Notes: generated from the sequence alone by a model not told the origin. DNA of 64,000 nucleotides from Streptomyces albireticuli (GCF_021228125.1 NZ_JAJQQS010000003.1:1-64000); one strand, 5' to 3'. Positions 50,074 through 59,971 are shown, counted from the first letter of the stretch. A program made the numbers and translations.

Positions 50074-51225
50074 CTACAGCCAGTCCCGCCGTTTGAAGAT
50101 GACGTACAGGCTCGTACACACCACCGCCATCAGCACAATCGCGAACGGATACCCGCCCGCCCAGTGCAGCTCCGGCATGTTGTCGAAGTTCATGCCGTAG
50201 ATCGTGCCCACCAGCGTCGGCGCGAACAGGATCGCCGCCCACGACGAGATCTTCTTGATCTCCTCGTTCTGTTCGAAGCCCGCTTCCGCCAGTGCGCGCA
50301 TTTCCGCGTTCTGCTGCTGCGTGACCAGCGTCGCGTTGACGGCCAGGATGTCGGCCAGGGCCGAGCGGAAGCCGTCGACGCGTTCGCTGGTGTGGGTGAC
50401 GTGGTCGGCGACGTCGCGGAGGTAGCGCTGGAGTTCGTCGTCGGTGCCGTATTTGGTGAAGCCGGCCATGAGGCCGTGCAGCATGCCTACCAAGGGGCGG
50501 GTGGCGCGTTGGAACTCGACCATTTCGCGGGCCAGTTCGTAGATGCGGCGGGAGACTTCGGGGTCGCCGCCGAAGACCTCGGTCTCGATCTCGTCGATGT
50601 CGTTCTGGACGCCCCACACGACCGGGGCGTAGCCGTCGACGACCGCGTCGAGGATCGCGTAGAGCACCGCCTCGGGGCCCAGTGCCAGCAGCTCCGGAGT
50701 GCTCTCCATGCGGCGGCGGACGGCGGAGAGGTCCGGGGCCGCGCCGTGCCGGACCGTGATCACGAAGTCGTGGCCGACGAAGATGTGGAGCTCGCCGAAG
50801 TCGACCTCCTCCGAGGCGTCGAGATAGCGGGCCGCGCGCAGCACGACGAAGAGGGTGTCGCCGTAGCGCTCCAGCTTCGGGCGCTGGTGGGCCTCCAGGG
50901 CGTCCTCCACGGCCAGCTGGTGGAGGTCGAACTCCTCGGCCAGCGAGACCAGTTCGCTTTCCGTCGGGCGGTGCAGGCCGATCCACGCCATGCCGTCCGG
51001 CTGCTCGCGCAGCTGCCGGTAGGTGTCGGCCAGCGAGGTCGGGGTGCTGATCCGGTGCCCGTCGCGGTAGACGGCCGCGTGGACGATGCTGCCCGCGCCG
51101 TTCGTCGGGCCGGGCGGCGCCGGCGCGGGCGGGGTGTCGGCCTCGCCCGCCCGGGCGGGCGACGGCCGGAGCCAGGAGTGCTTCTTCGGCGTCGGCCGCT
51201 GACGGCGAGGCGGGTTCTCCGACAT
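50074..51225 (-). CDS. corA: Magnesium/cobalt transport protein CorA
   Basis: A 383-residue CorA channel. A 45-residue Pro-rich N-terminus precedes the cytosolic domain (WIGLHRPTESELVSLAEEFDLHQLAVEDALEAHQRPKLERYGDTLFVVLRAARY) and the long stalk helix. Two C-terminal membrane helices flank the selectivity motif YGMNF (ISSWAAILFAPTLVGTIYGMNFDNMPEL, FAIVLMAVVCTSLYVIFKRRDWL). It supplies constitutive magnesium uptake, complementing the mgtA system 9 kb away. Confidence 0.94.
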   Translation of the reverse strand: MSENPPRRQRPTPKKHSWLRPSPARAGEADTPPAPAPPGPTNGAGSIVHAAVYRDGHRISTPTSLADTYRQLREQPDGMAWIGLHRPTESELVSLAEEFDLHQLAVEDALEAHQRPKLERYGDTLFVVLRAARYLDASEEVDFGELHIFVGHDFVITVRHGAAPDLSAVRRRMESTPELLALGPEAVLYAILDAVVDGYAPVVWGVQNDIDEIETEVFGGDPEVSRRIYELAREMVEFQRATRPLVGMLHGLMAGFTKYGTDDELQRYLRDVADHVTHTSERVDGFRSALADILAVNATLVTQQQNAEMRALAEAGFEQNEEIKKISSWAAILFAPTLVGTIYGMNFDNMPELHWAGGYPFAIVLMAVVCTSLYVIFKRRDWL

Positions 51226-51354
51226 GGGGGCACTCTTCCCTCTCGCTCATCACTGGACCGCAGAACAGGATATACGGACCAAATTACGGACAGCGGACCC
51301 AGGCGCGGACGGAAGGTGACCGGACATGATCGTCTTCGCTTCCAGTGTGAGCGC

Positions 51355-52178
51355 ATGACGACTGACGCGTCTCCCACCCTGACCGTACGCGCTCTCAACC
51401 GCGCCCTGCTGGACCGCCGCCTCCTGCTCCGCCGCGCCGCCCTCCCCGCGCTCGACGCCGTCGGGCACCTGACCGGCCTCCAGGCACAGTCGCCCATGGA
51501 GCCTTACCGCGCGCTCGCCGCCCGCCTCGACGGCTTCGACCCCGAGGCGCTCTCCGGTCTGCCGGCCTCGCGCGCCGCCGTCCGCGCCCCCTGACGCGCG
51601 GCACCATCCACCTGGTCGGCGCCCCGACGCCCACGCCCTGTACCCGCTCCTCCGGCCCGTCCACGAGCCGGCCTTCCAGGGCTCCCACGGCAAGCGGCTC
51701 GCCGCCCTCGACCCGCACCTCGTGGCTTCCTTCGCCGAGGGCCTCCTCGCCGAGCGCCCGCGCACCCTCCAGGAGCCCGGTGGCCCGGATACGCCCCCGC
51801 CGACCTGGCCGCCGCCGCGCGGGCCCTGCTCCCGCTCGTCCAGGTCACCCCGCGGGCCCTGTGAGGGCGTGCCGGGGCCGCCGCCTGGACGACCCTCGGG
51901 GCCTGGGCCGGCCCGGGGGAGACGGCGAAAGGCGAACCCTTCACCTCGGGCGGCTCCTCGCGCGCTATCTCGCCGCCTTCGGCCCCGCCTCCGTCAAGGG
52001 CGCCCGGACCTGGTGCGGCCTCACCCGCCCGCGCCCCGCCTTCGAACAGCTGAGCCCCGGCCCGCGGACCTTCCGCGACCCGCACGGGACCGGGCTCTTC
52101 GACCTCCCCGACGGGCCGCTGCCCGACCTCGGGACCCCTGCCCCCGTCCGCCTGCTCCCCGAACCGGCCCCGCCTCAG
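51355..52178 (+). pseudogene. Decayed winged-helix DNA-binding protein
   Basis: The ATG frame gives MTTDASPTLTVRALNRALLD ... LPALDAVGHLTGLQAQSPMEPYRALAARLDGF and stops at 51594. Similarity to winged-helix (AlkX-type) proteins then continues in other frames: LTRGTIHLVG from about 51590, DAHALYPLLRPVHEPAFQG from about 51625, ADLAAAARALLPLVQVTPRG near 51800, RYLAAFGPASVKGARTWCGLTRPRPAFEQL and LFDLPDGPLPDLGTPAPVRLLPE near 51960-52160. At least three frameshifts plus a stop, and the C-terminal third is missing where it abuts lysA. Confidence 0.8.
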
Positions 52179-53524
52179 TCCCCCAGGTCCCTGCTCCGCA
52201 GGTCCTCCAGCGTCTCCCGGCGCACGAGCAGCCTGGCCCGGCCTCCCGACACGGCCGCGACCGGCGGCCTGCCGACGAGGTTGTACGCGGACGCCATCGA
52301 CAGGTGGTACGCGCCGGAGGCCGGCACGGCCAGCACGTCGCCCGGCCGGATGTCGCCGGGCAGCGGCACGTCCTCGGCGAGCACGTCGCCCGCCTCGCAG
52401 TGCCGGCCCACCACCGTCATGGCACGCGGTGCCTCTCCGGACGCGCGGCCCACGAGCCGGACCGTGTAGCGGACGCCGTACAGCGCCGGGCGCGGGTTGT
52501 CGCTCATCCCTCCGTCCACCGCGACGAACGTACGCTCGCCCGTGTGCTTGACCGCGAGGACCCGGTACAGTGCCACGCCCGCCGGGCCCGCTATCCAGCG
52601 CCCCGGCTCCACGGTCAGCCGCGGCACGGGCAGGTCGAACCGGGCGCACTGCAGGACGAGTTCACCGCACACCCGCTCCGCGTACGCCCGCGGGTCGACG
52701 GTCGGCTCGCCCTCCCGGTAGGCGATCGCGAAACCGCCGCCGAGGTCGAGCTCGGGGAAGGTCACGCCGTGGCGCTCGCGCAGCACGGCGAGGAACGGGA
52801 CGAGCCGCCGCACCGCCGTGACGTACGGCTCCAGGCCGGTGATCTGCGAACCGAGGTGGCAGTGCAGCCCCGTGAGCTCGAGCCGGTGCTGGCCGAGGAT
52901 CCGGGCCACCGCGTCCTCGGCCTCGCCGCCCGCGAGCGGCAGCCCGAACTTCTGGCCCGCCACCCCCGTACGGACGGCCGCGTGCGCCCCGGCCGCCACG
53001 TCCGGCACGACCCGCACCAGCACCCGCTGGCGGGCCCCCGGCGGCACCAGCGCGGCGAGCCGCGCGACCTCGCCGGCGCTGTCGACGACGACACGGCCCA
53101 CGCCCAGGCGCAGCGCGGTCCGCAGGTCGTCCGGGCTCTTGGCGTTGCCGTGCAGGACGATCCGCTCCGCCGGGAACCCGGTGAGCGCGGCGAGCTCCAG
53201 CTCCCCGGCCGAGCATACGTCCAGGTGCAGACCCTCCTCCTCGATCCAGCGGATCATCGCCCGGGAGAGGAACGCCTTCCCGGCGTAGGCGACGTCGGAG
53301 GTCGGGAGCGCGGCGCGCCAGGCGCGCGCCCTGGCCCGCACCTCGTCCTCGTCGATGACGTAGGAGGGGGTGCCGAAGCGGTCGGCGAGCTCGGCGAGCG
53401 GCACGCCCCCGACGGCCAGGTCACCGCCGGGCAGCACCCGGGTGGACGCGGGCCAGACCTCGGCGGCCGGTGCGGGCTGTTCGGGAAGCGGGGTGCGGGA
53501 TCGGGGGGCGAGGGGTACGGACAT
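52175..53524 (-). CDS. lysA: Diaminopimelate decarboxylase
   Basis: A 449-residue PLP enzyme making L-lysine from meso-diaminopimelate. The alanine-racemase-like barrel has VAYAGKAFLS (PLP-binding Lys), NAKSPDDLRTAL, HCHLGSQI, ELDLGGGFAIAY and VEPGRWIAGPAG; the C-terminal domain has HCEAGDVLAEDVPLP (the catalytic Cys) and GAYHLSMASAYN. All active-site residues are present. It is downstream of the SAV_915 gene by 59 bases. Streptomyces usually carry another lysA near thrA, so this may be a second copy. Confidence 0.92.
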   Translation of the reverse strand: MSVPLAPRSRTPLPEQPAPAAEVWPASTRVLPGGDLAVGGVPLAELADRFGTPSYVIDEDEVRARARAWRAALPTSDVAYAGKAFLSRAMIRWIEEEGLHLDVCSAGELELAALTGFPAERIVLHGNAKSPDDLRTALRLGVGRVVVDSAGEVARLAALVPPGARQRVLVRVVPDVAAGAHAAVRTGVAGQKFGLPLAGGEAEDAVARILGQHRLELTGLHCHLGSQITGLEPYVTAVRRLVPFLAVLRERHGVTFPELDLGGGFAIAYREGEPTVDPRAYAERVCGELVLQCARFDLPVPRLTVEPGRWIAGPAGVALYRVLAVKHTGERTFVAVDGGMSDNPRPALYGVRYTVRLVGRASGEAPRAMTVVGRHCEAGDVLAEDVPLPGDIRPGDVLAVPASGAYHLSMASAYNLVGRPPVAAVSGGRARLLVRRETLEDLRSRDLGD

Positions 53525-53583
53525 GGGTGTCTCCAGCGGGTGAGCCGGCAAGTGAGAGGGCGGTGCGGTCGGGTCCGACCGGC

Positions 53584-53982
53584 TCAGCCGGGAAGGGGCG
53601 GCAGCTGTGCGGTCCCCTCCGGCACACCGGGCCGCACCGCGGGTGCCGTGAGCTGGGGATCGACGGAGACGAGGGCGACGCCGAGTGGCGCGGCGAGAGC
53701 GCGTACGGCCGGCAGCGCGAGGCGTACGGACGGCTGGCCGGGGCCCAGGACGTCGGAAAGCCGTCGCTCGGTGGTGAAGGCGACGGCGGTGCGGTCGCCG
53801 AGTGGCGACCGGAAGACCCGCAGGGCGAAACCACTGGGGCAGGGCCGGACGGGGACGTAGAGCGCGCGCTCGGGAGCCCGCCCGGCCGGATGGGATGGTT
53901 CGGAGGGTTCCCCCTCGTCGGCCTGCGGGCTGTCGACGGCGGCTATGGCGGCGGCCTCGGCGGGGGTACGGCTCAGGTGCAT
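53584..53982 (-). CDS. SAV_915 family (SseB-like) protein
   Basis: A 132-residue protein with YVPVRPCPSGFALRVFRSPLGDRTAVAFTTERRLSDVLGPGQPSVRLALPAVRALAAPLGVALVSVDPQL, the small alpha/beta pattern of SAV_915/SseB-like proteins of Streptomyces. Function unknown. Its promoter region to the right contains phased TTGAC repeats and GTGTCG-rich sequence; lysA follows on the same strand. Confidence 0.75.
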   Translation of the reverse strand: MHLSRTPAEAAAIAAVDSPQADEGEPSEPSHPAGRAPERALYVPVRPCPSGFALRVFRSPLGDRTAVAFTTERRLSDVLGPGQPSVRLALPAVRALAAPLGVALVSVDPQLTAPAVRPGVPEGTAQLPPLPG

Positions 53983-54066
53983 GACGGTCCTCGAAGGAGT
54001 GTCGAGTGTGTCGAATGGGTTGCGAGGTGTCGGGCGTGTTGCGCGGTGTCGCGTTGCGAGGTGTCG

Positions 54067-54118
54067 CGAGGTGTCGGTACGGGCCGGAACGAACGAGGTG
54101 TCGGTACGGGCCGGAACG
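54067..54118. repeat. 27-base tandem repeat in a GTGTCG-rich stretch
   Basis: A 25-base sequence beginning CGAGGTGTCGGTACGGGCCG occurs at 54067-54091 and again at 54094-54118 (period 27). The preceding 70 bases contain four more GTGTCG units. Within the non-coding interval 53983-54382. Confidence 0.85.
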
Positions 54119-54266
54119 TGTTGCTCCGTGCGTCGGTGGGTACGGCCCGTGGGACGAAGTCGGGAAGACGTGCCGCGGCATGTCGCGGACGTGGTGGGAC
54201 GAGCCGCCCGCCACGTCGTGCGGCCCGCTCACGCTATGCCCGTCCCACGCCCGGCGAAGCGCCTCA

Positions 54267-54316
54267 TTGACAGCCTGTTGACCCTGAGTGCCACTCCTTT
54301 GACACTTCTTTGACAC
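54267..54316 (-). promoter_or_regulatory. Phased TTGAC direct repeats
   Basis: TTGAC starts at 54267, 54278, 54299 and 54310, spacings 11, 21 and 11, the last two extended to CTTTGACAC. The helical phasing is like that of regulators binding heptamer direct repeats (SARP or AfsR type). It lies upstream of the SAV_915-lysA pair. Confidence 0.45.
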
Positions 54317-54382
54317 GGGCCCCGGGAGCCGTCCGGAGTACGGACGGCAGCACCCCGCCCGCGCCCCCTACGGCAGCGCCCT

Positions 54383-55243
54383 CTACGGCAGCACCCCCGC
54401 CTTCCGCGCAGCCACCACCGCCTCCAGCCGGGTGTGCACCCCCAGCTTCCGCATGCCGGACCGCAGATAGCTCTTGACCGTCTCCGGCCGGAGTCCCAGC
54501 CGCTCGGCCGCCCCCGCGTTCGTCGCCCCCGACGCCACGCACGCCAGCACATCGACCTCACGCGGCGACAGACCGGCGCGCGGGGCCCCCGCCGGCCCTC
54601 CGTCCGCGCCACCCGCGCGCAGGCCCCCGGAGGAGGCCAGGGCGAGGCGCCGGCACGCCGCGAGGAGGTCCTGGCGGAGGGCCGGGTCGGTGACGCGGTG
54701 CGCGAGGGCCCGGAGTTCGCCGTGGGCCTCGCGGACCTCCTCCCACATCGCCGGATCCGCCGTCGTCGGCTGACGGGCCACCGACAGCAGCCGCAGGGCC
54801 TCGTCCTGCACGGCCAGCGCCTGTTCCAGCTCGCGCGCCGCGTCGACCGCCGTGGTCAGCGCGCGGTCACCGAGGGGGAGGGGCCGCCGCAGCGCGCCGT
54901 AGAGCACCCCGCGGACCCGGCCCCGTACGACGACGGGCACCGCCATCACCGAGCGCAGCCCCTCCGTGGCCACCGCCGCGTCGTACTCGTGCGTGATCAC
55001 GTGCGAGGAGTGGTAGTCCGTGACGGACAGCGGCCGGCCCACGGCCGCGACCTTGCCGCCCAGTCCGCTTCCGGGGCGGATGGCCAGCCCGCGCAGGGCG
55101 GGCGTCGCGGTCCCGGACAAGTCCGATATCCGCAACTGCCGGGAGGCGGCCAGCAGGCCGCCGAAGGCGACCGGCAGGCCCGCGCCCCTGCGCATCCGCA
55201 GCAGCGCCGCGCGTACCTCCGCGGTCCCGTCCGCGTCCCCCAT
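54383..55243 (-). CDS. GAF-LuxR transcriptional regulator
   Basis: A 286-residue regulator. Residues about 20-150 are a GAF sensor (GLAIRPGSGLGGKVAAVGRPLSVTDYHSSHVITHEYDAAVATEGLRSVMAVPVVVRGRVRGVLYGALRRP), then a coiled linker, and a LuxR helix-turn-helix LSPREVDVLACVASGATNAGAAERLGLRPETVKSYLRSGMRKLGV at the C-terminus. The ATG at 55243 has GGGGAGG six bases upstream. Divergent from the acyl-CoA ligase operon, which it probably controls; aryl or acyl ligands are plausible. Confidence 0.9.
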   Translation of the reverse strand: MGDADGTAEVRAALLRMRRGAGLPVAFGGLLAASRQLRISDLSGTATPALRGLAIRPGSGLGGKVAAVGRPLSVTDYHSSHVITHEYDAAVATEGLRSVMAVPVVVRGRVRGVLYGALRRPLPLGDRALTTAVDAARELEQALAVQDEALRLLSVARQPTTADPAMWEEVREAHGELRALAHRVTDPALRQDLLAACRRLALASSGGLRAGGADGGPAGAPRAGLSPREVDVLACVASGATNAGAAERLGLRPETVKSYLRSGMRKLGVHTRLEAVVAARKAGVLP

Positions 55244-55390
55244 CGCTGCCTCCCCGGTCCGGACCCGGAGTCGGAATCTCCGTATCCAATGAAATGCGGC
55301 CACCCCCGTCCGGGGGTGGTGAGACTCAGATCACCGTCGCACGATGCTAACCAGCGGGCCCGGCGGCGTGCCCTGCAATCTGGAGGACAT

Positions 55391-57256
55391 ATGACGTCCA
55401 TGAGCCTGACAGACGCGGACGGGACGAGCCGTTCGGCGACCGAGGAGTTCCGGTCGGCCCGGGACTTCCTGCTGGCCCACCGGGACGACTACCGGACGGC
55501 GTACGAGGGCTTCGTCTGGCCCCGCCCCCGGGAGTTCAACTGGGCGCTCGACTGGTTCGACACCCTGGCCGAGGGCAACGACCGCACCGCGCTGTGGATC
55601 GTGGAGGAGGACGGACGCGAGTCCCGGCACTCCTTCGACGAGCTGCGCCGGAGCTCGTCCCGGCTCGCCAACTGGCTGCGGGCGAAGGGCGTACGGGCAG
55701 GTGACAGGATCCTCGTCATGCTCGGCAACCAGACCGAGCTGTGGGAGACCGCCCTCGCCGCGATGAAGCTGCGCGCCGTCGTCATCCCCGCCACCCCGCT
55801 GCTCGGCACCGCGGACCTGGCCGACCGGGTCGAGCGCGGCCGGGCCGCCCATGTGATCGTCAGGGCCGGGGACACGGAGAAGTTCGCGGACGTCCCCGGC
55901 GGCTACACCCGGATCGCGGTGGGCGGCGGCGCCCCGGCGCCCTGGCTCGCCTACGAGGACCACAAGGACCACAAGGACCACAAGGACCACAAGGACCACA
56001 AGGACCACGAAGGCCGCGAGGATTTCGAGGACCACGCGCGTCGCGAGGTCTACGAGAACCACCAGACTTACGCGCCCTCCCAGGATGGTTGCCGCGACGC
56101 CCATGGGAGCCACGCCCGCACCGCCCACCCCGGCGACATCTTCATCCCCGACGGCCCCACCCTCGCCGACGACCCCCTCCTGCTCTACTTCACCTCAGGA
56201 ACCACCGCCCGCCCCAAGCTCGTCCAGCACACCCATGTCTCGTATCCCGTCGGACACCTGACGACCATGTACTGGATCGGACTGCGCCCTGGCGACGTCC
56301 ACCTCAACATCTCCTCGCCCGGCTGGGCCAAGCACGCCTGGTCCAATCTCTTCGCCCCGTGGAACGCCGAAGCCACCGTCTTCGTGCACAACTACACCCG
56401 CTTCGACGCCGCCCGGCTGATGAGCGAGATGGACCGCGCGGGGGTGACGACCTTCTGCGCGCCGCCCACCGTGTGGCGGATGCTCATCCAGGCCGACCTC
56501 GGCGCGCTGCGCACCCCGCCGCGCGAGGCCGTCGCCGCCGGCGAGCCGCTCAACCCCGAGGTCATCGAGACCGTGCGGCGCGCCTGGGGCATGACCGTCC
56601 GCGACGGCTTCGGCCAGACCGAGACCTCCGTGCAGATCGCCAACCCGCCCGGCCAGCCGCTGAAGGTGGGCTCCATGGGGCGCCCCAGCCCCGGCTTCTC
56701 CGTTGTCCTCCTCGACCCCGGCACGGGCGAACCGGCCACCGAGGGCGAGATCGCCCTCGACCTCTCCGCGAGCCCGGTCGGCGTGATGACCGGTTACGAG
56801 GGCGACCCCGAGCGCACCGCCGAGGCCATGGCGGGCGGTTACTACCGCACCGGCGACATCGGCTCCCGTGACGCCGACGGCCGCATCACCTACATCGGCC
56901 GCGCCGACGACGTCTTCAAGGCCAGCGACTACAAGATCTCCCCCTTCGAGCTGGAGAGCGCCCTCCTGGAGCACGAGGCCGTCGCCGAGGCGGCCGTCGT
57001 CCCCGCCCCCGACCCGCTGCGGCTCGCCGTCCCCAAGGCGTACGTCGTCCTCGCCGACGGCTGGGAGCCCGGCCCCGCCACCGCGAAGGCGCTCTTCGCG
57101 CACTCCCGCGCCACGCTCGCCCCCTACAAGCGGGTGCGCCGCCTGGAGTTCGCCGAGCTGCCCAAGACCGTGTCCGGCAAGATCCGCCGTGTCGAGCTGC
57201 GCGACCGCACCGCGCGGGGCGGCGGGCACGAGTACCGAGAGGAAGACCACCGGTGA
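55391..57256 (+). CDS. AMP-forming acyl-CoA ligase with Asp-His-Lys repeat
   Basis: A 621-residue ANL-superfamily enzyme activating a carboxylic acid to the acyl-Co[20 protein letters not shown] is the ATP-binding P-loop; [18 protein letters not shown] and [19 protein letters not shown] with [10 protein letters not shown] complete the adenylation core. Similar to medium-chain acyl/aryl-CoA ligases. Residues about 190-207 are [18 protein letters not shown], an unusual charged repeat in a loop before the P-loop. GGAGG precedes the ATG. The stop overlaps the next ligase gene as GTGA. Confidence 0.9.
   Translation: MTSMSLTDADGTSRSATEEFRSARDFLLAHRDDYRTAYEGFVWPRPREFNWALDWFDTLAEGNDRTALWIVEEDGRESRHSFDELRRSSSRLANWLRAKGVRAGDRILVMLGNQTELWETALAAMKLRAVVIPATPLLGTADLADRVERGRAAHVIVRAGDTEKFADVPGGYTRIAVGGGAPAPWLAYEDHKDHKDHKDHKDHKDHEGREDFEDHARREVYENHQTYAPSQDGCRDAHGSHARTAHPGDIFIPDGPTLADDPLLLYFTSGTTARPKLVQHTHVSYPVGHLTTMYWIGLRPGDVHLNISSPGWAKHAWSNLFAPWNAEATVFVHNYTRFDAARLMSEMDRAGVTTFCAPPTVWRMLIQADLGALRTPPREAVAAGEPLNPEVIETVRRAWGMTVRDGFGQTETSVQIANPPGQPLKVGSMGRPSPGFSVVLLDPGTGEPATEGEIALDLSASPVGVMTGYEGDPERTAEAMAGGYYRTGDIGSRDADGRITYIGRADDVFKASDYKISPFELESALLEHEAVAEAAVVPAPDPLRLAVPKAYVVLADGWEPGPATAKALFAHSRATLAPYKRVRRLEFAELPKTVSGKIRRVELRDRTARGGGHEYREEDHR
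55958..56011 (+). repeat. 9-bp tandem repeat encoding Asp-His-Lys
   Basis: Five perfect GACCACAAG units (55958-56002) and one degenerate unit GACCACGAA (56003-56011). Expansion or contraction keeps the frame. Confidence 0.95.
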
Positions 57257-58896
57257 CCACACCCTCGTACACGGCGGGGACCACCGCCGTCCCGCTGATC
57301 GACGACACCATCGGCGCCGATCTCGCCTTCACCGTCGAACGATTCGGCGACCGCGACGCGCTGGTCGACACCGCGAGCGGCCGCCGCTGGACCTACGCGG
57401 AATTCGGCCGGGCCGTGGAGGAGGTCGCGCTCGGGCTGCTCGCCAAGGGGGTGGCGAAGGGCGACCGGGTCGGGATCTGGGCCGTCAACTGCCCCGAGTG
57501 GGTGATGGTCCAGTACGCCACCGCCCGCGTCGGCGCCGTCATGGTGAACATCAACCCCGCCTACCGCGTCCACGAGCTGGCCCACGTCCTGCGCCAGGCC
57601 GGGGTGAGCGTGCTCGTCGCCTCCGTCGAACACAAGACCAGTGACTACCGCCGGATGGTCGAGCAGGTCCGCGCCGACTGCCCGGCCCTGCGCGATGTCG
57701 TCTATATCGACGACCCCACCTGGACCGGTCTCGTCCGCCTCGGCGAGGGGGTGGACCCCGCGCGGCTCGCCGAACGCGAGGCGCGGATCGGCTGCCACGA
57801 CCCCGTCAACATCCAGTACACCTCGGGCACCACGGGCTTCGCCAAGGGCGCCACCCTCTCCCACCACAACATCCTCAACAACGGCTACTTCGTCGGGGAG
57901 CTCCTCGGCTACACCGAGGCCGACCGGGTCGCCCTGCCGGTGCCCTTCTACCACTGCTTCGGCATGGTGATGGGCAACCTCGCGATCACCTCGCACGGCG
58001 CCTGCGCCGTCATCCCGGCCCCGTCCTTCGACCCCGCCGCCACCCTGCGCGCCGTGCAGAGCGAGCGCTGCACCTCGCTCTACGGCGTCCCCACCATGTT
58101 CATCGCGATGCTGGGTCTCCCCGACTTCGCCGCCCACGACCTCTCCTCGCTGCGCACCGGGATCATGGCCGGCTCGCCCTGCCCGGAGGAGGTGATGAAG
58201 CGGGTGGTCACCGAGATGCACATGGCCGAGGTGGCCATCTGCTACGGGATGACGGAGACCTCGCCGGTCTCCACGCAGACCCGCCGCGACGACGACCTGG
58301 CGCGCCGCACCGGCACCGTCGGCCGGGTCCTGCCGCACATCGAGGTCAAGGTCGTCGACCCGGCCACCGGCGCCACCGTGGGCCGCGGCGAGCCGGGGGA
58401 GCTGTGCACCCGGGGCTACTCGGTGATGCTCGGCTACTGGGAGGAGCCCGAGCGCACCGCCGAGGCCGTCGACGAGGAGCGCTGGATGCACACCGGCGAC
58501 CTCGCGACGATGGACGAGGACGGCTACGTCCGGATCGTCGGCCGGATCAAGGACATGATCATCAGGGGCGGGGAGAACGTCTACCCGCGGGAGATCGAGG
58601 AGTTCCTGCACACCCACCCCAAGATCGCCGACGTCCAGGTCATCGGCGTCCCCGACGAGAAGTACGGCGAGGAGATCATGGCCTGTGTGATACTCCGAGA
58701 CCCCGCCGACACCCTCACCCGTGACGAGCTCGCCCGGTACTGCCGCGGCCGGCTCGCCCACTACAAGGTCCCGCGCCATCTGCGGGTGCTGCCGGAGTTC
58801 CCGATGACGGTCAGCGGCAAGGTCCGCAAGGTGGAGCTGCGGGAGCGGGCCACCGAGGTCCTGCGGGCCGCGGCGACGGCGGCCGTGACGCCCTAG
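57253..58896 (+). CDS. AMP-forming fatty acyl-CoA ligase
   Basis: A 547-residue ANL-superfamily ligase. [21 protein letters not shown] (P-loop), [53 protein letters not shown] and [15 protein letters not shown] are intact. It resembles FadD3/FadK-type and aerobic degradation ligases. GTG start inside the stop of the preceding ligase (GTGA), so both are translated together; two ligases in one operon suggest a pathway with two distinct acids or a division by chain length. A 12-bp hairpin follows. Confidence 0.93.
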   Translation: MTTPSYTAGTTAVPLIDDTIGADLAFTVERFGDRDALVDTASGRRWTYAEFGRAVEEVALGLLAKGVAKGDRVGIWAVNCPEWVMVQYATARVGAVMVNINPAYRVHELAHVLRQAGVSVLVASVEHKTSDYRRMVEQVRADCPALRDVVYIDDPTWTGLVRLGEGVDPARLAEREARIGCHDPVNIQYTSGTTGFAKGATLSHHNILNNGYFVGELLGYTEADRVALPVPFYHCFGMVMGNLAITSHGACAVIPAPSFDPAATLRAVQSERCTSLYGVPTMFIAMLGLPDFAAHDLSSLRTGIMAGSPCPEEVMKRVVTEMHMAEVAICYGMTETSPVSTQTRRDDDLARRTGTVGRVLPHIEVKVVDPATGATVGRGEPGELCTRGYSVMLGYWEEPERTAEAVDEERWMHTGDLATMDEDGYVRIVGRIKDMIIRGGENVYPREIEEFLHTHPKIADVQVIGVPDEKYGEEIMACVILRDPADTLTRDELARYCRGRLAHYKVPRHLRVLPEFPMTVSGKVRKVELRERATEVLRAAATAAVTP

Positions 58897-58899
58897 GAC

Positions 58900-58935
58900 C
58901 TGTCCGGCGGGACTTCCCCTTGACCCGCCGGACAG
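58900..58935. terminator. Terminator after the acyl-CoA ligase operon
   Basis: CTGTCCGGCGGG and CCCGCCGGACAG form a perfect 12-bp stem over 12 bases, between convergent genes. Confidence 0.75.
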
Positions 58936-59065
58936 ACCTGGCGTGGAGGGCCCGCGATCCCCCGTACGTTTCGCGGGCCCACAAAGAGTTTCCGCCCGGC
59001 GGTCCCCAACTCGCCATCGAACGGCGCCGGTTCAGAGGAAGAATTGAGGTTCGCGGTTCCGGCGA

Positions 59066-59755
59066 TCAGTTCGGGCCCTGTTCGAGGAGCGCGTCTGCGG
59101 GGCCGTTGAGCGGCTGCGGAGTGCCGGTCAGGTCCATCACGAAGAGGGGCATGCCCAGCTCGTCCGCGCGGGCGCGCCCCTCGCGCTCGTAGCCCGCCAG
59201 GGAGAAGAAGACCCCCGACGCGGAGTCGATCAGACCGTGCAGCCAGAGGCACTCCACGGCGCGCAGGGACGTGGGCAGGGTCGTCGGGTCGACCCGGGCG
59301 ACCAGGCCCACGCCACGCAGGTCAACACCGGAGTCGGGAGCCGCACCCGGACGGGTGACGCCCGTGAAGCCGAGCCAGGTGAGATAGCGCTCGGCCGCCA
59401 CCACCGCGTCCTCCGCGGTACGGATGGCGACCGGCCGGAAATCGGGGCGCAGCGCCGCGGCCGTGGGCGGGCCCGCGTCCGCCGGCGACTCGCGCACGGG
59501 CTGCACCGGCAGTCGCACGACGGTGCCGCACGAGCAGCCGAACTCCGGTCGCGGCCACTGGTCCTGGCGGTCGCAGGAGGGGCAGCGCACGGCCACCCAG
59601 GAGTCGCGCCACGTGCGGTGGGCCAGTAACTCCGGTGTGGCGTCGGGAAGGACGGGAAGGGTGAGCGGGGCGCCGCACGCGCAAGGGAAGGTGGGTGGGG
59701 TGAAGGAGTGCTCCCGACGACACGTCGGGCAGTGAACCGGCACGCTCTTGGCCAT
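59066..59755 (-). CDS. Double zinc-ribbon protein with restriction-endonuclease-like C-terminal domain
   Basis: A 229-residue protein. Two zinc-ribbon-like units are visible, C9-C12-C25-C27 and C58-C61-C74-C76. Residues about 115-225 (AEDAVVAAERYLTWLGFTGVT ... GVDLRGVGLVARVDPTTLPTSL ... ASGVFFSLAGYEREGRARADELGMPLFVMD) follow the fold pattern of Mrr-type nuclease domains, with the D of GVDL in place but R where the catalytic lysine would be expected, so activity is uncertain. The start at 59755 (MAKSVPVHC) is used rather than the longer frame. Role unknown; DNA binding is a fair inference. Confidence 0.7.
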   Translation of the reverse strand: MAKSVPVHCPTCRREHSFTPPTFPCACGAPLTLPVLPDATPELLAHRTWRDSWVAVRCPSCDRQDQWPRPEFGCSCGTVVRLPVQPVRESPADAGPPTAAALRPDFRPVAIRTAEDAVVAAERYLTWLGFTGVTRPGAAPDSGVDLRGVGLVARVDPTTLPTSLRAVECLWLHGLIDSASGVFFSLAGYEREGRARADELGMPLFVMDLTGTPQPLNGPADALLEQGPN

Positions 59756-59971
59756 CTTCGGCTCCAGCAACGTTGTCCGCAGGTGATGAGTACGGGCCCA
59801 TCGTCCACGATGCGGGCGCGCCGGGGGAGCGAATCACGAAGCGGACGGGCGCGCCCCCGGCGCCCGCCGGGGGAGTGCCGGACGGCGGTGGCGCACGGGC
59901 GCGAAGGGGCGCCTACGCCACCGCCGCGCCCTCGCACGGGTGCGGAACGCCGGTACGCGCCGCCGCCGGTC

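Noticed and set aside
55391..57256. Repeat in the acyl-CoA ligase as a frameshifting phase-variation switch
   Set aside because: The unit is 9 bases, so copy-number change cannot switch the frame; only length variation is possible.
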